Source: Flavobacterium oreochromis (GTDB taxonomy: Bacteria > Bacteroidota > Bacteroidia > Flavobacteriales > Flavobacteriaceae). From it: a stretch of 64,000 nt of DNA. This document shows, one piece after another, positions 37,932 to 47,894 of this stretch. The notes under the pieces are model-generated. The model saw nothing but the letters and a program-made list of their open reading frames with translations. It ran no database searches and was not told the origin of the DNA. Within the stretch, counting starts at the first letter, position 1. Every line of letters starts with the position of its first letter. The position numbers were made by a program, and so were the translations under genes. The stretch spans positions 1,742,001 to 1,806,000 of the forward strand of contig NZ_CP067377.1 of the NCBI RefSeq assembly GCF_019565455.1, in the 5' to 3' direction.

Positions 37932-38660
37932 TTATTTTGGAATGAAAATAAAATTATTAATGTATTTATTAAAATCATTCAAATAATCATCCTTTTGAAA
38001 AACTTCCATTTTAGAAACTTGAAATGGTTTTAAACTCAATGATTTTCTGTCAAAATAAAAAACCTCGTAATTAAAACTTTTGATAAAATTAAAAATTTCA
38101 TTGATAGGGTAATGCGCGTGGCGTAATTCAATTTCAATAATAAATGTAGGTTTTAATATTTCTAACACTTTTTTACTTCCCTTAATAGTATCAAATTCAT
38201 GTCCTTCAACATCAATTTTTACAAGATCTAATTTTTCAATATTATTTTGAATTACCCAATCATCTAATGTAATCGTTTTAATTTCTATTTTTTCTACGTT
38301 ATCTCCCATATCTTCTAACGAAGCACGAGTATCTTGTAATCCGTTTCCTTTTTTAGGAATGTGTAATACTGAAGTGCCTGTAATTGAAGAAACAGCTAAG
38401 GAGAACAACTTGATTTTTGGGAATAATGGTTGTATATAGTTTACTAAAGATTCATTGGGTTCAAAACCAAAAATTTTTCCAGATTTAATTTTCTTTTCGG
38501 CTTGATATAAATAAATACCCTTGTTAGTTCCTATATCTACAAATACTGAATCTTCATTCAATAATTGATGAATTAATAATAATTCAGGTTCACATTTATA
38601 ATTTCCTGTTCTTAATGAAGCAAGGGTTTTGTAGTATCTTTTTTGTATAAAGTAGGCCAA
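37932..38660 (-). CDS. FkbM-family methyltransferase
   Basis: 242 residues. The SAM-binding motif I is VFVDIGTNKGIYLY near 39-52, followed by KIFGFEPNESLVNYI. The FkbM hallmark LDLVKIDVEGHEFDTIKGSKKVLE lies near 147-170. Such enzymes O-methylate sugars or polyketides and in Bacteroidota often sit in glycan clusters, as here upstream of an acetyltransferase and a flippase. A good promoter lies about 140 bp upstream. Confidence 0.85.
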   Translation of the reverse strand: MAYFIQKRYYKTLASLRTGNYKCEPELLLIHQLLNEDSVFVDIGTNKGIYLYQAEKKIKSGKIFGFEPNESLVNYIQPLFPKIKLFSLAVSSITGTSVLHIPKKGNGLQDTRASLEDMGDNVEKIEIKTITLDDWVIQNNIEKLDLVKIDVEGHEFDTIKGSKKVLEILKPTFIIEIELRHAHYPINEIFNFIKSFNYEVFYFDRKSLSLKPFQVSKMEVFQKDDYLNDFNKYINNFIFIPK

Positions 38661-38800
38661 AATTTGTAGGCTAGTTTGATTAAAAATTCCATCTGTTATG
38701 TTATTTAACCATAAAGAGCAAATAGTTTTTTAAAAAGAATACTATAGCAGTGAATCTTATGGTCGTAGTTTTAGTGATTTTTATATTAAGTTTCTTTGTT

Positions 38801-38832
38801 CAAAGGTAGCCTTTTATATAAAGGCAGACAAA
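38801..38832 (-). promoter_or_regulatory. Flavobacterial-type promoter upstream of FkbM gene
   Basis: On the minus strand TTTG (38832-38829), a 20-bp spacer and TACCTTTG (38808-38801) match the TTG/TAnnTTTG consensus. The spacer contains a GCCTTTATATAAAAGGC inverted repeat that could be an operator. Transcription would enter the FkbM, acetyltransferase and flippase genes after a ~130-base leader. Confidence 0.55.
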
Positions 38833-38883
38833 TGTAGTTTGTTTGTAAAACGTCTACACAATTAGATATTATATCAAAGTGTT

Positions 38884-40630
38884 TTATTTTCGTTCGCCTA
38901 TTTGTTGACGCCACATGGCATAATATAAACCTTTGCTTTCTACTAAATCATTATGTTTGCCTTGTTCAATAATTTTACCTTTTTCAAGAACAAAAATTTT
39001 ATCTGCGTGCATTATAGTAGATAGGCGATGAGCTATTAAAACGGTTATTCGATCGTTATTAGAAATAGATTTAATAGTTTCATTGATAGCTTCTTCAGTA
39101 ATAGAATCTAAAGCAGACGTTGCTTCATCAAAAATTAGAAGATTAGGATTGCGTAAAATAGCTCGTGCAATAGATAAACGTTGTTTTTCACCTCCTGATA
39201 CCTTAATTCCTCCTTCTCCAATAGTAGTATTTATACCATTTTCTGCTCGATTTAATAGATTTTGACAACTAGCCTGTTGTAAAGCACTTAATAATTCCTC
39301 ATCAGTAGCATCTGGTTTTACAAAAAGTAAGTTTTCCTTAATTGTTCCTGAAAATAGTTGAGCATCTTGTGTTACAAATCCTAGTTGTTTTCGTATTTCT
39401 AGTAATTCTACTTCCGTTTCATTTATATTATTATAAGCAATATTCCCTTCGTTCGGTTTGTATAGTCCTACTAGGAGTTTTACTAATGTAGTTTTTCCTG
39501 ATCCTGATGGACCTACAAAGGCAACAGTTTCGCCTTTTTTTATTTCAAAAGAAATGTTTTCAACAGCTTTAAAACTAGCTGTTTGATGCTGGAAACTTAC
39601 TTGGTTAAAAGTTAATTTTTCGATCGTACCAATAGTTTTGGGAGAGGAAGGTTTGTATTCTGATGCTTGTGATAGTAATTTTTTAAAATTGTCTAAAGAA
39701 ACCTTTGTTTCATTTTTTAACGATAATAAATTGACTCATTTCCTGCAAAGGGTTGAAAATAAAAAAAGTGAAAAAAGTCATGGTTAATAAATCGCCAACG
39801 ACTATTTTGCCTTGAAAAACAAAATAATACAAGGTAAAAACAACCGATGTTCTCATGAAATGAACAGTTGTGCCTTGTATGAAACTTAAACTACGGATAT
39901 AACGTATTTTTTGAAGTTCAAGACCTAAGATTCTAAGTGTATTTTGGTTTAGACGAGCTTCCTCTTGTTGTGTTAGTCCAAGACTTTTTACTAATTCAAT
40001 ATTCCGTAAACTTTCAGTCGTTGATCCTGCTAAAGCATTTGTTTGAATTACAATATTTCGTGATACAGCTTTTATTTTTTTTCCTAAAATAGAACTGACA
40101 AAGCCTATAATGGGAGCCGTAATAATAAATATAACTGAAATCTTTATATCAATACGAGCTATGTATAAAAAAACAAAAATAAAACCTACAATCGTTTGAA
40201 AAACTAATGAAATAGAAAGATTAATTAATTTTTCAGAGTCAATTCTTACCTTTTGTAATTTGTTTAATGTTTCACCACTGCGTTGGTCCTCAAACTGTGC
40301 ATAGGGTAAATCTAATGATTTTTTAATACCATCAGTATACATCTCAGCACCTGTACGTTGAATAACAATGTTAGTGAAATAATCCTGAAAATTTTTAGTA
40401 ATTCTAGAAATCATAGCCAGCAAAACAGATAGTCCTAACCAAAAACCAACAGCTTTTACAAATGCTAAATCATTCCCTTTATATTTTTGAATTCCTACAC
40501 CACAATCCTGCATGATTTTACCTGTAATAATTGAGTCACTTAGACTAAAACAAATATTCATACCCGCCATTAATAATGCAATAGCTAAAAGTTTGTAGTG
40601 CTTTTTTAAATATTGAAATAAAATGTCCAT
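38884..40630 (-). pseudogene. ABC exporter (fused membrane and ATPase domains), frameshifted
   Basis: The N-terminal 306 residues (to 39710) are a six-span exporter domain (KSLDLPYAQFEDQRSGETLNKLQ, STTESLRNIELVKSLGL). The ATPase half is read in another frame down to TAA at 38884: FVGPSGSGKTTL (Walker A), VTQDAQLFSGTIKENL, KVSGGEKQRLSIARAIL (signature), LIFDEATSALDS (Walker B) and LIAHRLST. The slip is at the six-T run 39713-39718 (A on the coding strand). Restored length is about 582 residues, like MsbA/MdlB-type exporters. Substrate unknown. Confidence 0.85.
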
Positions 40631-40681
40631 TTCTATAGAGTCTATATTTAGAGGATTGCTAAAATATTTGTAGTTTTGAAT

Positions 40682-41632
40682 ATGATTTTTTCATTAAAAA
40701 TACCAATTAACAAAACCAACGAAACAATAGATTATCAATCCGATTTATTGTTATTGGGTTCTTGTTTTTCAGAAAACATAGGTAACAAATTTAGTTATTT
40801 TAAATTTAAGACGACAGTAAATCCTTTTGGTATAATTTTTAATCCTATCTCAATTCAAAAATTGATAAAAAGAATTGTAGAGAAAAAAAAATTTACAGAG
40901 GAAGATGTTTTTTATCATCATGATTTATGGCATTGTTTTCAAATACATTCAGAACTTTCAAATCCAGATAAAGAAGAACTCTTAAAAAAACTAAATAAAT
41001 TAATTGAATTAACGAATCAGAAAATAAGTGAGTTGTCCCATTGTGTTATTACACTAGGAACCTCTTGGGTTTATAGAATGAATAAAACAGGTGAAATTGT
41101 AGCTAATTGTCATAAAGTGCCACAGAAAGAATTTACCAAAGAAATACTTTCTGTGGAAACTATTCAGGAAAGTTTAACAAATATCATTTCTTTAATACAA
41201 ACTTTAAATCCAACTGTGAAATTTATTTTTACTATTTCTCCAGTGCGTCATATAAAAGACGGTTTTTTTGAAAATAATGTAAGTAAAGGAAATTTATTCT
41301 CGGCAGTTAACCAGTTACTTTCTACCTCACAGGTAAATGCTCATTATTTTCCAAGTTATGAAATTGTTATGGATGAATTACGAGATTATCGTTTTTATGA
41401 GAAAGACATGTTGCATCCTAATTCGCTTGCAGTAGATTATATTTGGGAACGATTTTCAGAAAGTTATTTTGATTCAGAAACAGTAGCCTTAATGGCTGAA
41501 ATAGAGAGTGTTCAAAAAAGTCTTTCACATCGTCCATTTAATCCTAATACAGAAAGTCATCAAAAGTTTTTACAAAAATTAGAAACTAAAAAGACAATAT
41601 TAATAAATAAGTTATCTCATTTATCCTTTTAA
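40682..41632 (+). CDS. GSCFA domain protein
   Basis: 316 residues from the ATG at 40682; a TTG two codons earlier is less likely. The family name motif is visible as LLLGSCFSENIG near residues 24-35, followed by VNPFGIIFNPISI and FYHHDLWHCFQIHSEL. CVITLGTSWVYRM near 121 and KFIFTISPVRHIKDGFF near 180 complete the pattern. GSCFA proteins are uncharacterised, with an SGNH-hydrolase-like core. Two bp before the DUF4230 gene. Confidence 0.85.
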   Translation: MIFSLKIPINKTNETIDYQSDLLLLGSCFSENIGNKFSYFKFKTTVNPFGIIFNPISIQKLIKRIVEKKKFTEEDVFYHHDLWHCFQIHSELSNPDKEELLKKLNKLIELTNQKISELSHCVITLGTSWVYRMNKTGEIVANCHKVPQKEFTKEILSVETIQESLTNIISLIQTLNPTVKFIFTISPVRHIKDGFFENNVSKGNLFSAVNQLLSTSQVNAHYFPSYEIVMDELRDYRFYEKDMLHPNSLAVDYIWERFSESYFDSETVALMAEIESVQKSLSHRPFNPNTESHQKFLQKLETKKTILINKLSHLSF

Positions 41633-41634
41633 TT

Positions 41635-42246
41635 ATGATTAATCTATATAAGAAGCTATTTTTTTGGTTATTGATTTTAGTATTAGCTTTTTTTACCTAT
41701 CAATATTTTACCAATGATAATAATACTGGAGCAGAGTATAACTCTAATTTAATTCAAGAACAGATCAAAAGTGTGGGTAAATTAGTTGTTACTGAAGGGC
41801 ATTATTCGCAAGTGATGACTTTTAAAGACCAAGATCATTATTTAGGAGGATTGATTTCGTTTGATAAAAAAGCTTTAGTAGTAGTAAATTCAGATGTTAC
41901 AGTAGCCTATGATCTGCGCCAAATGAAATATGAAATTGATGATAGATCTAAAACAATTCGTATTGTTTCTATACCTAAAGAAGAAATAAAGATTAGTCCT
42001 GATATACAGTATTATGATATTGAGCAAAGTAAATTTAATGAATTTACAGGAGCAGATTTTAATGCTATTACTAAAAAGGTCAAAATAGATTTAGCTAAAA
42101 AAATTCAAAAATCTACTTTAAAATCTAATGCTCAAAATCGTTTAATAAGTGAACTATCAAAGATATTGTTAGTAACCCATTCTATAGGCTGGAAAGTAGA
42201 ATATAATGGAGGAGAAGTCAAAACAGAGGCTGATTTTAAACTTTAA
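41635..42246 (+). CDS. DUF4230 family membrane-anchored protein
   Basis: 203 residues with one N-terminal membrane segment (about 8-24). The soluble part shows SVGKLVVTEGHYSQVMTFKDQ, KKALVVVNSDVTVAYDLRQM and a helical KSNAQNRLISELSKILL, which is the DUF4230 pattern. Probably a periplasmic protein on an inner-membrane anchor. Function unknown. Co-transcribed with the GSCFA gene (2-bp gap). Confidence 0.8.
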   Translation: MINLYKKLFFWLLILVLAFFTYQYFTNDNNTGAEYNSNLIQEQIKSVGKLVVTEGHYSQVMTFKDQDHYLGGLISFDKKALVVVNSDVTVAYDLRQMKYEIDDRSKTIRIVSIPKEEIKISPDIQYYDIEQSKFNEFTGADFNAITKKVKIDLAKKIQKSTLKSNAQNRLISELSKILLVTHSIGWKVEYNGGEVKTEADFKL

Positions 42247-42691
42247 TATGATGTTGTTTGCTATTCTAAGTGTTTTATCTAGCTGATAACAGGTTGTGCT
42301 CGTAAATATTTAAAGAAGCAGTTTTTTAAGGTTTGCTAAAAAAATGAAAGAGAATTATTTTTTTGAATTTGTTTTAGCTAAAAGGACTTCTATTTTAATT
42401 CAATTTTTCAAGAGGATTTCCGAAAAGTAAAAGGTCAATATCTAGGGTGTTTTACTAGAGGAATTCTTATAGTTATTTATGATTTGTATCAATTAGAACT
42501 TTTTAGTTCCTTTTTGTGAAGAATCATAAATCTCATAACTTTTCGGATATATTCTTGAATCTTATTTTTATAGGGGTATGTGTGTAATAAGTTTTTTGTC
42601 TTATTTCTGTGTTAAAACTTTTACGAACCTAATTTTTTTATTCCATCTGATTTTAATATTATTTCTTTCTAGAATAAATAGGTTGTGTTTT
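42247..42691. other. Gene-free region between DUF4230 gene and rho
   Basis: 445 bp with no supported coding sequence. It is AT-rich and dominated by the long imperfect inverted repeat at 42407-42559, listed separately. No IS, tRNA or clear promoter was recognised. Confidence 0.6.
42407..42559. repeat. Nested inverted repeat / long hairpin candidate
   Basis: Three complementary pairs are nested. TTCAAGA (42407-42413) with TCTTGAA (42553-42559), followed inward by CCGAAAAGT (42420-42428) with ACTTTTCGG (42538-42546). TTTATGATT (42476-42484) with AATCATAAA (42522-42530). GAACT (42496-42500) with AGTTC (42505-42509) around TTTT. The outer arms are separated by loops, so the fold is branched or bulged. 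It has no coding look and lies where two operons converge. Confidence 0.6.
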
Positions 42692-44482
42692 TTAATCATT
42701 CATAGATATTAGAAACTCTTCGTTATTTCTCGTTTTCTTAAATCGATCATTAATAAATTCCATTGCCTCTACTGAATTCATATCGGCTAAATACTTACGC
42801 ATAATCCACATACGTTGAATGGTTTTTTCATCTAATAAAAGATCATCACGACGTGTGCTTGAAGATGTTAAATCTACAGAAGGGAAAATACGACGATTAG
42901 CAATTTTACGATCTAATTGAAGTTCCATATTTCCAGTTCCTTTAAACTCTTCAAAAATAACTTCATCCATTTTAGATCCTGTTTCTGTTAAAGCAGTAGC
43001 AATGATACTTAATGAACCTCCATTTTCTACATTACGTGCAGCACCAAAGAAACGTTTTGGTTTTTGTAATGCGTTGGCATCAACACCTCCACTTAGTACT
43101 TTGCCAGATGCAGGTTGTACTGTGTTATAAGCACGTGCTAAACGAGTAATAGAATCTAATAGAATGACAACATCATGTCCACACTCGACTAAACGTTTTG
43201 CTTTTTCAAGTACAATATTAGCAATTTTGACATGTTCTTGTGGTTCACGATCAAACGTAGAAGCAACTACTTCTGCTCGTACACTACGTTGCATATCTGT
43301 AACTTCTTCAGGGCGTTCGTCTATTAGTAGAACTATCATGTATACTTCCGGATGATTGGCTGCTATGGCATTAGCAATGTCTTTAAGTAACATCGTTTTA
43401 CCTGTTTTGGGTTGTGCTACTATCATACCGCGTTGCCCTTTTCCGATAGGAGAAAATAAATCAATAATACGAGTGGAAATAGAACTCCCTTTTTCAGCTA
43501 ATTTGAATTTTTCGGTAGGAAAAACAGGGGTTAAGTGGTCAAACGAAACGCGATCTCGAACTACTTGTGGATCATGACCATTAATTTTTAAAACTTTAAC
43601 TAAAGGAAAGTATTTTTCTCCTTCTTTTGGTGGTCGAACCACTCCTTTTACAGTATCACCTGTTTTTAATCCAAATAGTCTAATTTGAGAAGTTGATAAA
43701 TAAATGTCGTCAGGAGATGCTAAATAATTGTAGTCGGAAGAGCGTAAAAAACCATATCCGTCAGGCATCATCTCTAATACCCCTTCACTTTCTATAATTC
43801 CTTCAAATTCATAATCAGGTTCTCTAAAATTAGTTGTCTTTTTATATTTAGGATTTTGATTGTTTGGATTGAATTTGTTTTTGTTTACTTCAATAGAAGT
43901 GTTTGGCTCTACTTCAGGGGTAATAGATGGATCATTTGTTTGTTCTGATGCTATTTCTATTACTTCTATCGCTTCCTCTGTTTGATTTTTTTCAAGGTCT
44001 AGAACTACATTTATTTCTTCTGTAGGATCGGAAGACTCAATTGTATTGTGTTGTATTTCAGTTGTTTTCTTTTTTTCTTTTGAAAATTTTTGATTTTTAG
44101 TCTTTTTCGTAAAAGCTTCTTTCTTTGTGTCAGTTACTTCTTCCGGATTAGTACCTGGTTTTTTACTATTTCCTTTTTTAGAAATTTTTTTATCTACTGT
44201 TTCTTCAGTAAAAAGAATTGTTTCTTGAATTGTATCTGTTTTTTCAGGTTCTGATTCCTCTTTTTTGTCTTTAGCCATGCGAATTCGTTTAGGTTTTGAG
44301 GTGTTATCAGATACGCTATTCGCTTCTGAAGTTAGTTTTTCGGGGTTTGAAGCTTGGAAATCAAGTATTTGGTATATTAAATCGTCTTTTTTAAGAGTTT
44401 TAAAATTCTTGATTTTCGCTGCTTTTGCAATTTCTTGCAATTCGTTTAGCTTCATTTCTTTTAATACAGAAATATCAAACAT
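42692..44482 (-). CDS. rho: Transcription termination factor Rho with long charged insertion
   Basis: 596 residues against about 420 in E. coli. Residues 1-50 are the Rho_N helical domain ([30 protein letters not shown]). About 50-225 are a Lys/Glu-rich, low-complexity insertion. The RNA-binding cold-shock fold ([16 protein letters not shown]) and the RecA-type ATPase follow: [21 protein letters not shown] (Walker A), [15 protein letters not shown] (Walker B) and [12 protein letters not shown]. Long insertions are common in Bacteroidota Rho and may aid RNA binding or condensation. Confidence 0.96.
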   Translation of the reverse strand: MFDISVLKEMKLNELQEIAKAAKIKNFKTLKKDDLIYQILDFQASNPEKLTSEANSVSDNTSKPKRIRMAKDKKEESEPEKTDTIQETILFTEETVDKKISKKGNSKKPGTNPEEVTDTKKEAFTKKTKNQKFSKEKKKTTEIQHNTIESSDPTEEINVVLDLEKNQTEEAIEVIEIASEQTNDPSITPEVEPNTSIEVNKNKFNPNNQNPKYKKTTNFREPDYEFEGIIESEGVLEMMPDGYGFLRSSDYNYLASPDDIYLSTSQIRLFGLKTGDTVKGVVRPPKEGEKYFPLVKVLKINGHDPQVVRDRVSFDHLTPVFPTEKFKLAEKGSSISTRIIDLFSPIGKGQRGMIVAQPKTGKTMLLKDIANAIAANHPEVYMIVLLIDERPEEVTDMQRSVRAEVVASTFDREPQEHVKIANIVLEKAKRLVECGHDVVILLDSITRLARAYNTVQPASGKVLSGGVDANALQKPKRFFGAARNVENGGSLSIIATALTETGSKMDEVIFEEFKGTGNMELQLDRKIANRRIFPSVDLTSSSTRRDDLLLDEKTIQRMWIMRKYLADMNSVEAMEFINDRFKKTRNNEEFLISMND

Positions 44483-44652
44483 AAAGTATAGTTAGCTTAA
44501 AAAAATGGGGTTTAAAAATTGATTTTTTGAAACTTATGTTCCGAAGTATGAAGTGCTTACGGATTGTTCCTGCAATAATACAAAATTTTATTAAGGAAAC
44601 AATAGTTTTTTAAAAAAAGAAAATATATTTTTGTATCAAGATACTAAAAAAG

Positions 44653-45060
44653 ATGATTCAAAGAATTCAAAGCGTATATTTAGTTTTGGCTTTTGTCGCA
44701 ATGGCGGTTTTACCGTTTCTATTTCCTCTCTGGACAGAAGGAGGGAAGGAAGTGTATTTTATGACAAATATTATTTATACTATTTTTTTTGGTCTAAGTA
44801 CATCTTTATCGTTGATGAGCTTATTATCGTATAAAAAGAGACAAACTCAATTTGTATTAAACAGATTGAATATGATATTAAACTTAATTTTACTAGGATT
44901 ATTTGTGTATCGTACACTAAGCGTATCTGGAGGGGTTCAGGCTCCCGTGAAGGGTATTGGGATGTTTCTTCCTATAATTACTATCTTATTGTTAGTTTTA
45001 GCTAACAAAGCCATTAAGAAGGATGAAGATCTTGTAAAATCTGTGGATCGATTACGATAA
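44653..45060 (+). CDS. DUF4293 family membrane protein
   Basis: 135 residues with four membrane segments (about 6-26, 37-56, 72-88, 100-120) and a charged C terminus (NKAIKKDEDLVKSVDRLR). The start MIQRIQSVYLVLAFVAM is the family signature. It is divergent from rho, an arrangement conserved in Flavobacteriaceae. Function unknown. TATTTTTG about 20 bp ahead of the start fits the TAnnTTTG promoter element. Confidence 0.85.
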   Translation: MIQRIQSVYLVLAFVAMAVLPFLFPLWTEGGKEVYFMTNIIYTIFFGLSTSLSLMSLLSYKKRQTQFVLNRLNMILNLILLGLFVYRTLSVSGGVQAPVKGIGMFLPIITILLLVLANKAIKKDEDLVKSVDRLR

Positions 45061-45133
45061 ACCTATCATCTTAGTTTATTAGTGCGACTATTCCCAGGGG
45101 TGACTCTGGGATTTTTTTATTTTTGAAAAAATT

Positions 45134-45165
45134 AAAAGGCTATCTAAAAAATTAGATAGCCTTTT
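45134..45165. terminator. Terminator
   Basis: AAAAGGCTATCT (45134-45145) and AGATAGCCTTTT (45154-45165) form a perfect 12-bp stem with an 8-nt loop. It lies between the DUF4293 gene (plus) and the rhodanese gene (minus) and probably serves both. Confidence 0.85.
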
Positions 45166-45210
45166 GTTCCAAAAAAACTAATAATGTGGTATTTTTTGAT
45201 ATGAAGAAAA

Positions 45211-45515
45211 TTATAGCTTATTTTGTAAACTATCCCAACTCCCGCCGTTTATACACTTAACATTGTGGTGTTTAAGTATAGAAACTGCTTGACCACTGCG
45301 CATACCACTACGGCAGCAGACAATTACAGGCTTATTTAACTTTTTGATGTTTTCTATTTCTTTCTCAACGGTATCAAGAGGTATGTTTTTGATCCCGATA
45401 TGTGTCCTGATGCGTATTCGTTAGATGTTCTTACATCTATTATTATTGCTTCTTTATTAATAAAGTCTTGTAGTTCATTCTTTTTATCGAATCCTAGAAA
45501 GCTAAAAAAGCCCAT
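45211..45515 (-). pseudogene. Rhodanese-like sulfurtransferase domain protein, frameshifted
   Basis: The likely start is MGFFSFLGFDKKNE at 45515; an upstream ATG at 45569 is in frame. NKEAIIIDVRTSNEYASGHISGSKN then runs into a slip at a five-T run (45386-45390). The other frame gives IPLDTVEKEIENIKKLNKP and the active-site loop VCCRSGMRSGQA, with the nucleophile in CRSGMR, and ends CINGGSWDSLQNKL at 45211. The restored protein is about 100 residues, a single rhodanese domain. Sulfur donor and acceptor unknown. Confidence 0.8.
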
Positions 45516-45577
45516 ACTTCTTGATTTTTTATCAAATGTATGAGCTCTTATTTTATTTTTGTGTGACAAAAGTTACA

Positions 45578-47334
45578 TTACAAAGAAACTTTTTCAAAAA
45601 TGAGATCTAAACCATTTTGAATGAGTTTTCTTACCTCTGGTTTACGAATTTTAACACTTTCTAAATGGTTTAATATTTTGCTGACTAGTTCATTATGGTT
45701 TTCTCTATGGGCTATTTCAGTAATTTCTATTGCTAAAAGCCAGTCATTAGGATGATTACTAGTTAAAATGCCAAAGATTTCTTTTAGTGTTATAGTAGTA
45801 TTTTTTCTTTCTCTGATATTTCGGACACTTAGGTATAGTTCTTCTAATTCTTCTCGTTCAGGTGATTTTTGTTGTTTGATTGTTTTAGTTGAGGGGACAT
45901 GGCTAATCATATCGAAACTATTTACATCTGCTGGACCTGAAAAAGCGGAAATGATTTCTTTTCCTACTGCCATGTCGTAAATTCCCCATTCAGGCTGGAA
46001 TAATATCTGATCTTTATGTGTAACAGTGCAATTTTTGAATTTAATAATTAATATTTTACCTTGTATATTACGTGTTCCTGTAATTATTTCTCCTTTAACT
46101 TTTATATCTCCTTCAAATTCTAAGGTAATTTGTTCTCCTTCGTAAATGTCATAAGCACGTAAATCACGAGGGCTCATATCTTCAATCGCAAGATTAATCC
46201 CTTTTAATTTACCAATAGGAGAACCAAACCCTTCAGTATGGTATTCTGTGCCGTGACCTACAAGTTCTTTTTCGCGATATGATAAAGCTGTTTTTCCTAT
46301 TGATTGAATATAAGCAGGTTTGCCTTCATTTTCTATCACATTTGTAAAAATACCTGAAATTTGTAAACCAGTACTTAATTCAATAGTGCCTAATGCTTTT
46401 GAGTTGATTAATTTTTGTATGCCAGATAAACCTCCTGTTCGTAATGCCATTTTGTTAGCAAATTCTTCTAGTACTAAACTTAAATGGGCAAAATCAGGAG
46501 TTACATATAATTGAGGCTGTGGTTTTGTAATGTCAAAACTTTGATTAGCGGCAGTTAGGTCATAAGGTATTTTTTTACATTATCAGTCATGCACCATTCA
46601 CTTTCGCCTATTGAAGAGAGTAGTCCTGCTCCGTATATTTTAGGGTTTTCAACACTTCCAATCAGACCGTATTCTACTGTCCACCAATGTAAATTTCTAA
46701 TTTGGGCCATTTCAGAAGGTTCTCCCATATTGTTTTGAAGGAAGTCAACATTTTCTTCTGCTTTTTTGATATCTGTTTCTGATGTGTTTTCAGCTTCTTT
46801 TAGGATAGAAAGTAAGCGGATGGCTTCGTATAATTCATAATCTCTTGCTGAGGAAATGGCTTTACATCCAATTTCTCCAAAGCGTCTTAAATATTCGGCG
46901 TATTCTGGATTGGCAATAATAGGGGCATGACCTGCTCCTTCGTGAATAATATCAGGAGCTGGGGTGTATTCTATATGTTCTAATTGGCGGATATCACAAG
47001 CAATAACTAATACGTTGTAGGCTTGAAATTCCATAAAAGCACTAGGAGGGATAAATCCATCTACCGCTACAGCTGCCCATCCAATTTCTTTTAAAATACG
47101 ATTCATTCCATACATATTAGGAATGTTTTCTGTATCTATTCCCGTTTGACGTAAGCCTTCTAGATAAGATTCATGAGCAACTTTTGAAAGATAATCAACA
47201 TTTTTGCGCATTACGTAACGCCATACCGCTTGATTAATAGGAGTATAATCCTGATAATTTTGAGGGATGATGAATTGTTTTAAATGTTCAGGTAATCGGT
47301 CGATTAAGGGATTGGTTTCAAAATGAGCTTCCAT
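45578..47334 (-). pseudogene. phhA: Aromatic amino-acid (phenylalanine) hydroxylase with C-terminal extension, frameshifted
   Basis: The first 259 residues are the iron and pterin-dependent catalytic domain: iron ligands H131 and H136 in IIHEGAGHAP, and E221 in LHWWTVEYGL, then YGAGLLSSIGES. The frame slips at a seven-T run (46570-46576). It continues in the other frame as IPYDLTAANQSFDI...QLYVTPDFAHLSLVLEEFANKMALRTGGL and on to 45578. The restored protein is about 585 residues, twice the size of a bacterial PhhA. The extra ~320 residues show no domain I recognise. It converts phenylalanine to tyrosine. Confidence 0.87.
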
Positions 47335-47404
47335 ATCTTAATTAGTTGTTTGAGCAAAAATAAGCCTTTTTGTGACGAATTTAAAATTTAAAATAATGAT
47401 GGTG

Positions 47405-47788
47405 CTATAATAACGGTTTATGATTGGCTTTTTTGAAATATTCAATTTTATATTCAAATAACTCTGCCATTTTTCCAGCTCTCCATTTGGCTTCATTAGC
47501 TTTTTCTCCTGTAAATAAACTATCGACTGTTTTTTTAAATAATTCCATCCAGCGATCAAAATGAATTTTTTCCAATGGCATTTTAGCATGAGGAGGGAAA
47601 GGAGTGCCAGAATAGGAGTGAACTTCTAATAAGATTGTTTCCCAAAAGGTATACATTTTGTTTAAATGAGGAGTCCAATCTTTGATAGCTCCGTTAAAAA
47701 TGGGGCCTATTAAAGTATCTATTTTAGCGTTGTTATAAAAAGTATTTACTAATAGCTCTATATCGGATCTATTTTGAATATCTTTCAT
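47405..47788 (-). CDS. Truncated hemoglobin (group III type)
   Basis: 127 residues. MKDIQNRSDIELLVNTFYNNA opens the globin; LNKMYTFWETILLEVHSYSGTPFPPHAKMPLEKIHFDRW near 42-80 contains the proximal-His region and the conserved Trp pair of group III. MAELFEYKIEYF closes it. It is the second such globin of the window and is closer to the standard family sequence than the one at 34538. It lies just upstream of the phenylalanine hydroxylase gene on the same strand (70-bp gap). Confidence 0.9.
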   Translation of the reverse strand: MKDIQNRSDIELLVNTFYNNAKIDTLIGPIFNGAIKDWTPHLNKMYTFWETILLEVHSYSGTPFPPHAKMPLEKIHFDRWMELFKKTVDSLFTGEKANEAKWRAGKMAELFEYKIEYFKKANHKPLL

Positions 47789-47857
47789 TTTATACTGTAA
47801 TTTGGGTAAAGGTATTGGGTTGTTAATAAAAAAAGACTGATAAATGTTAGTTCTAAA

Positions 47858-47887
47858 AATAAATGCTCCAATTAAGGAGCATTTATT
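47858..47887. terminator. Terminator
   Basis: AATAAATGCTCC and GGAGCATTTATT form a perfect 12-bp stem with a 6-nt loop. It lies 8 bp after the DUF4136 stop on the minus strand, ahead of the globin gene. Confidence 0.8.
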
Positions 47888-47894
47888 TAATTTT

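Noticed and set aside
44631..44834. 67-codon plus-strand frame near the DUF4293 gene
   Set aside because: It overlaps the DUF4293 gene in another frame and has no family features.
47338..47589. Minus-strand frame of 83 codons between phhA and globin
   Set aside because: Mostly overlaps the globin gene in another frame.
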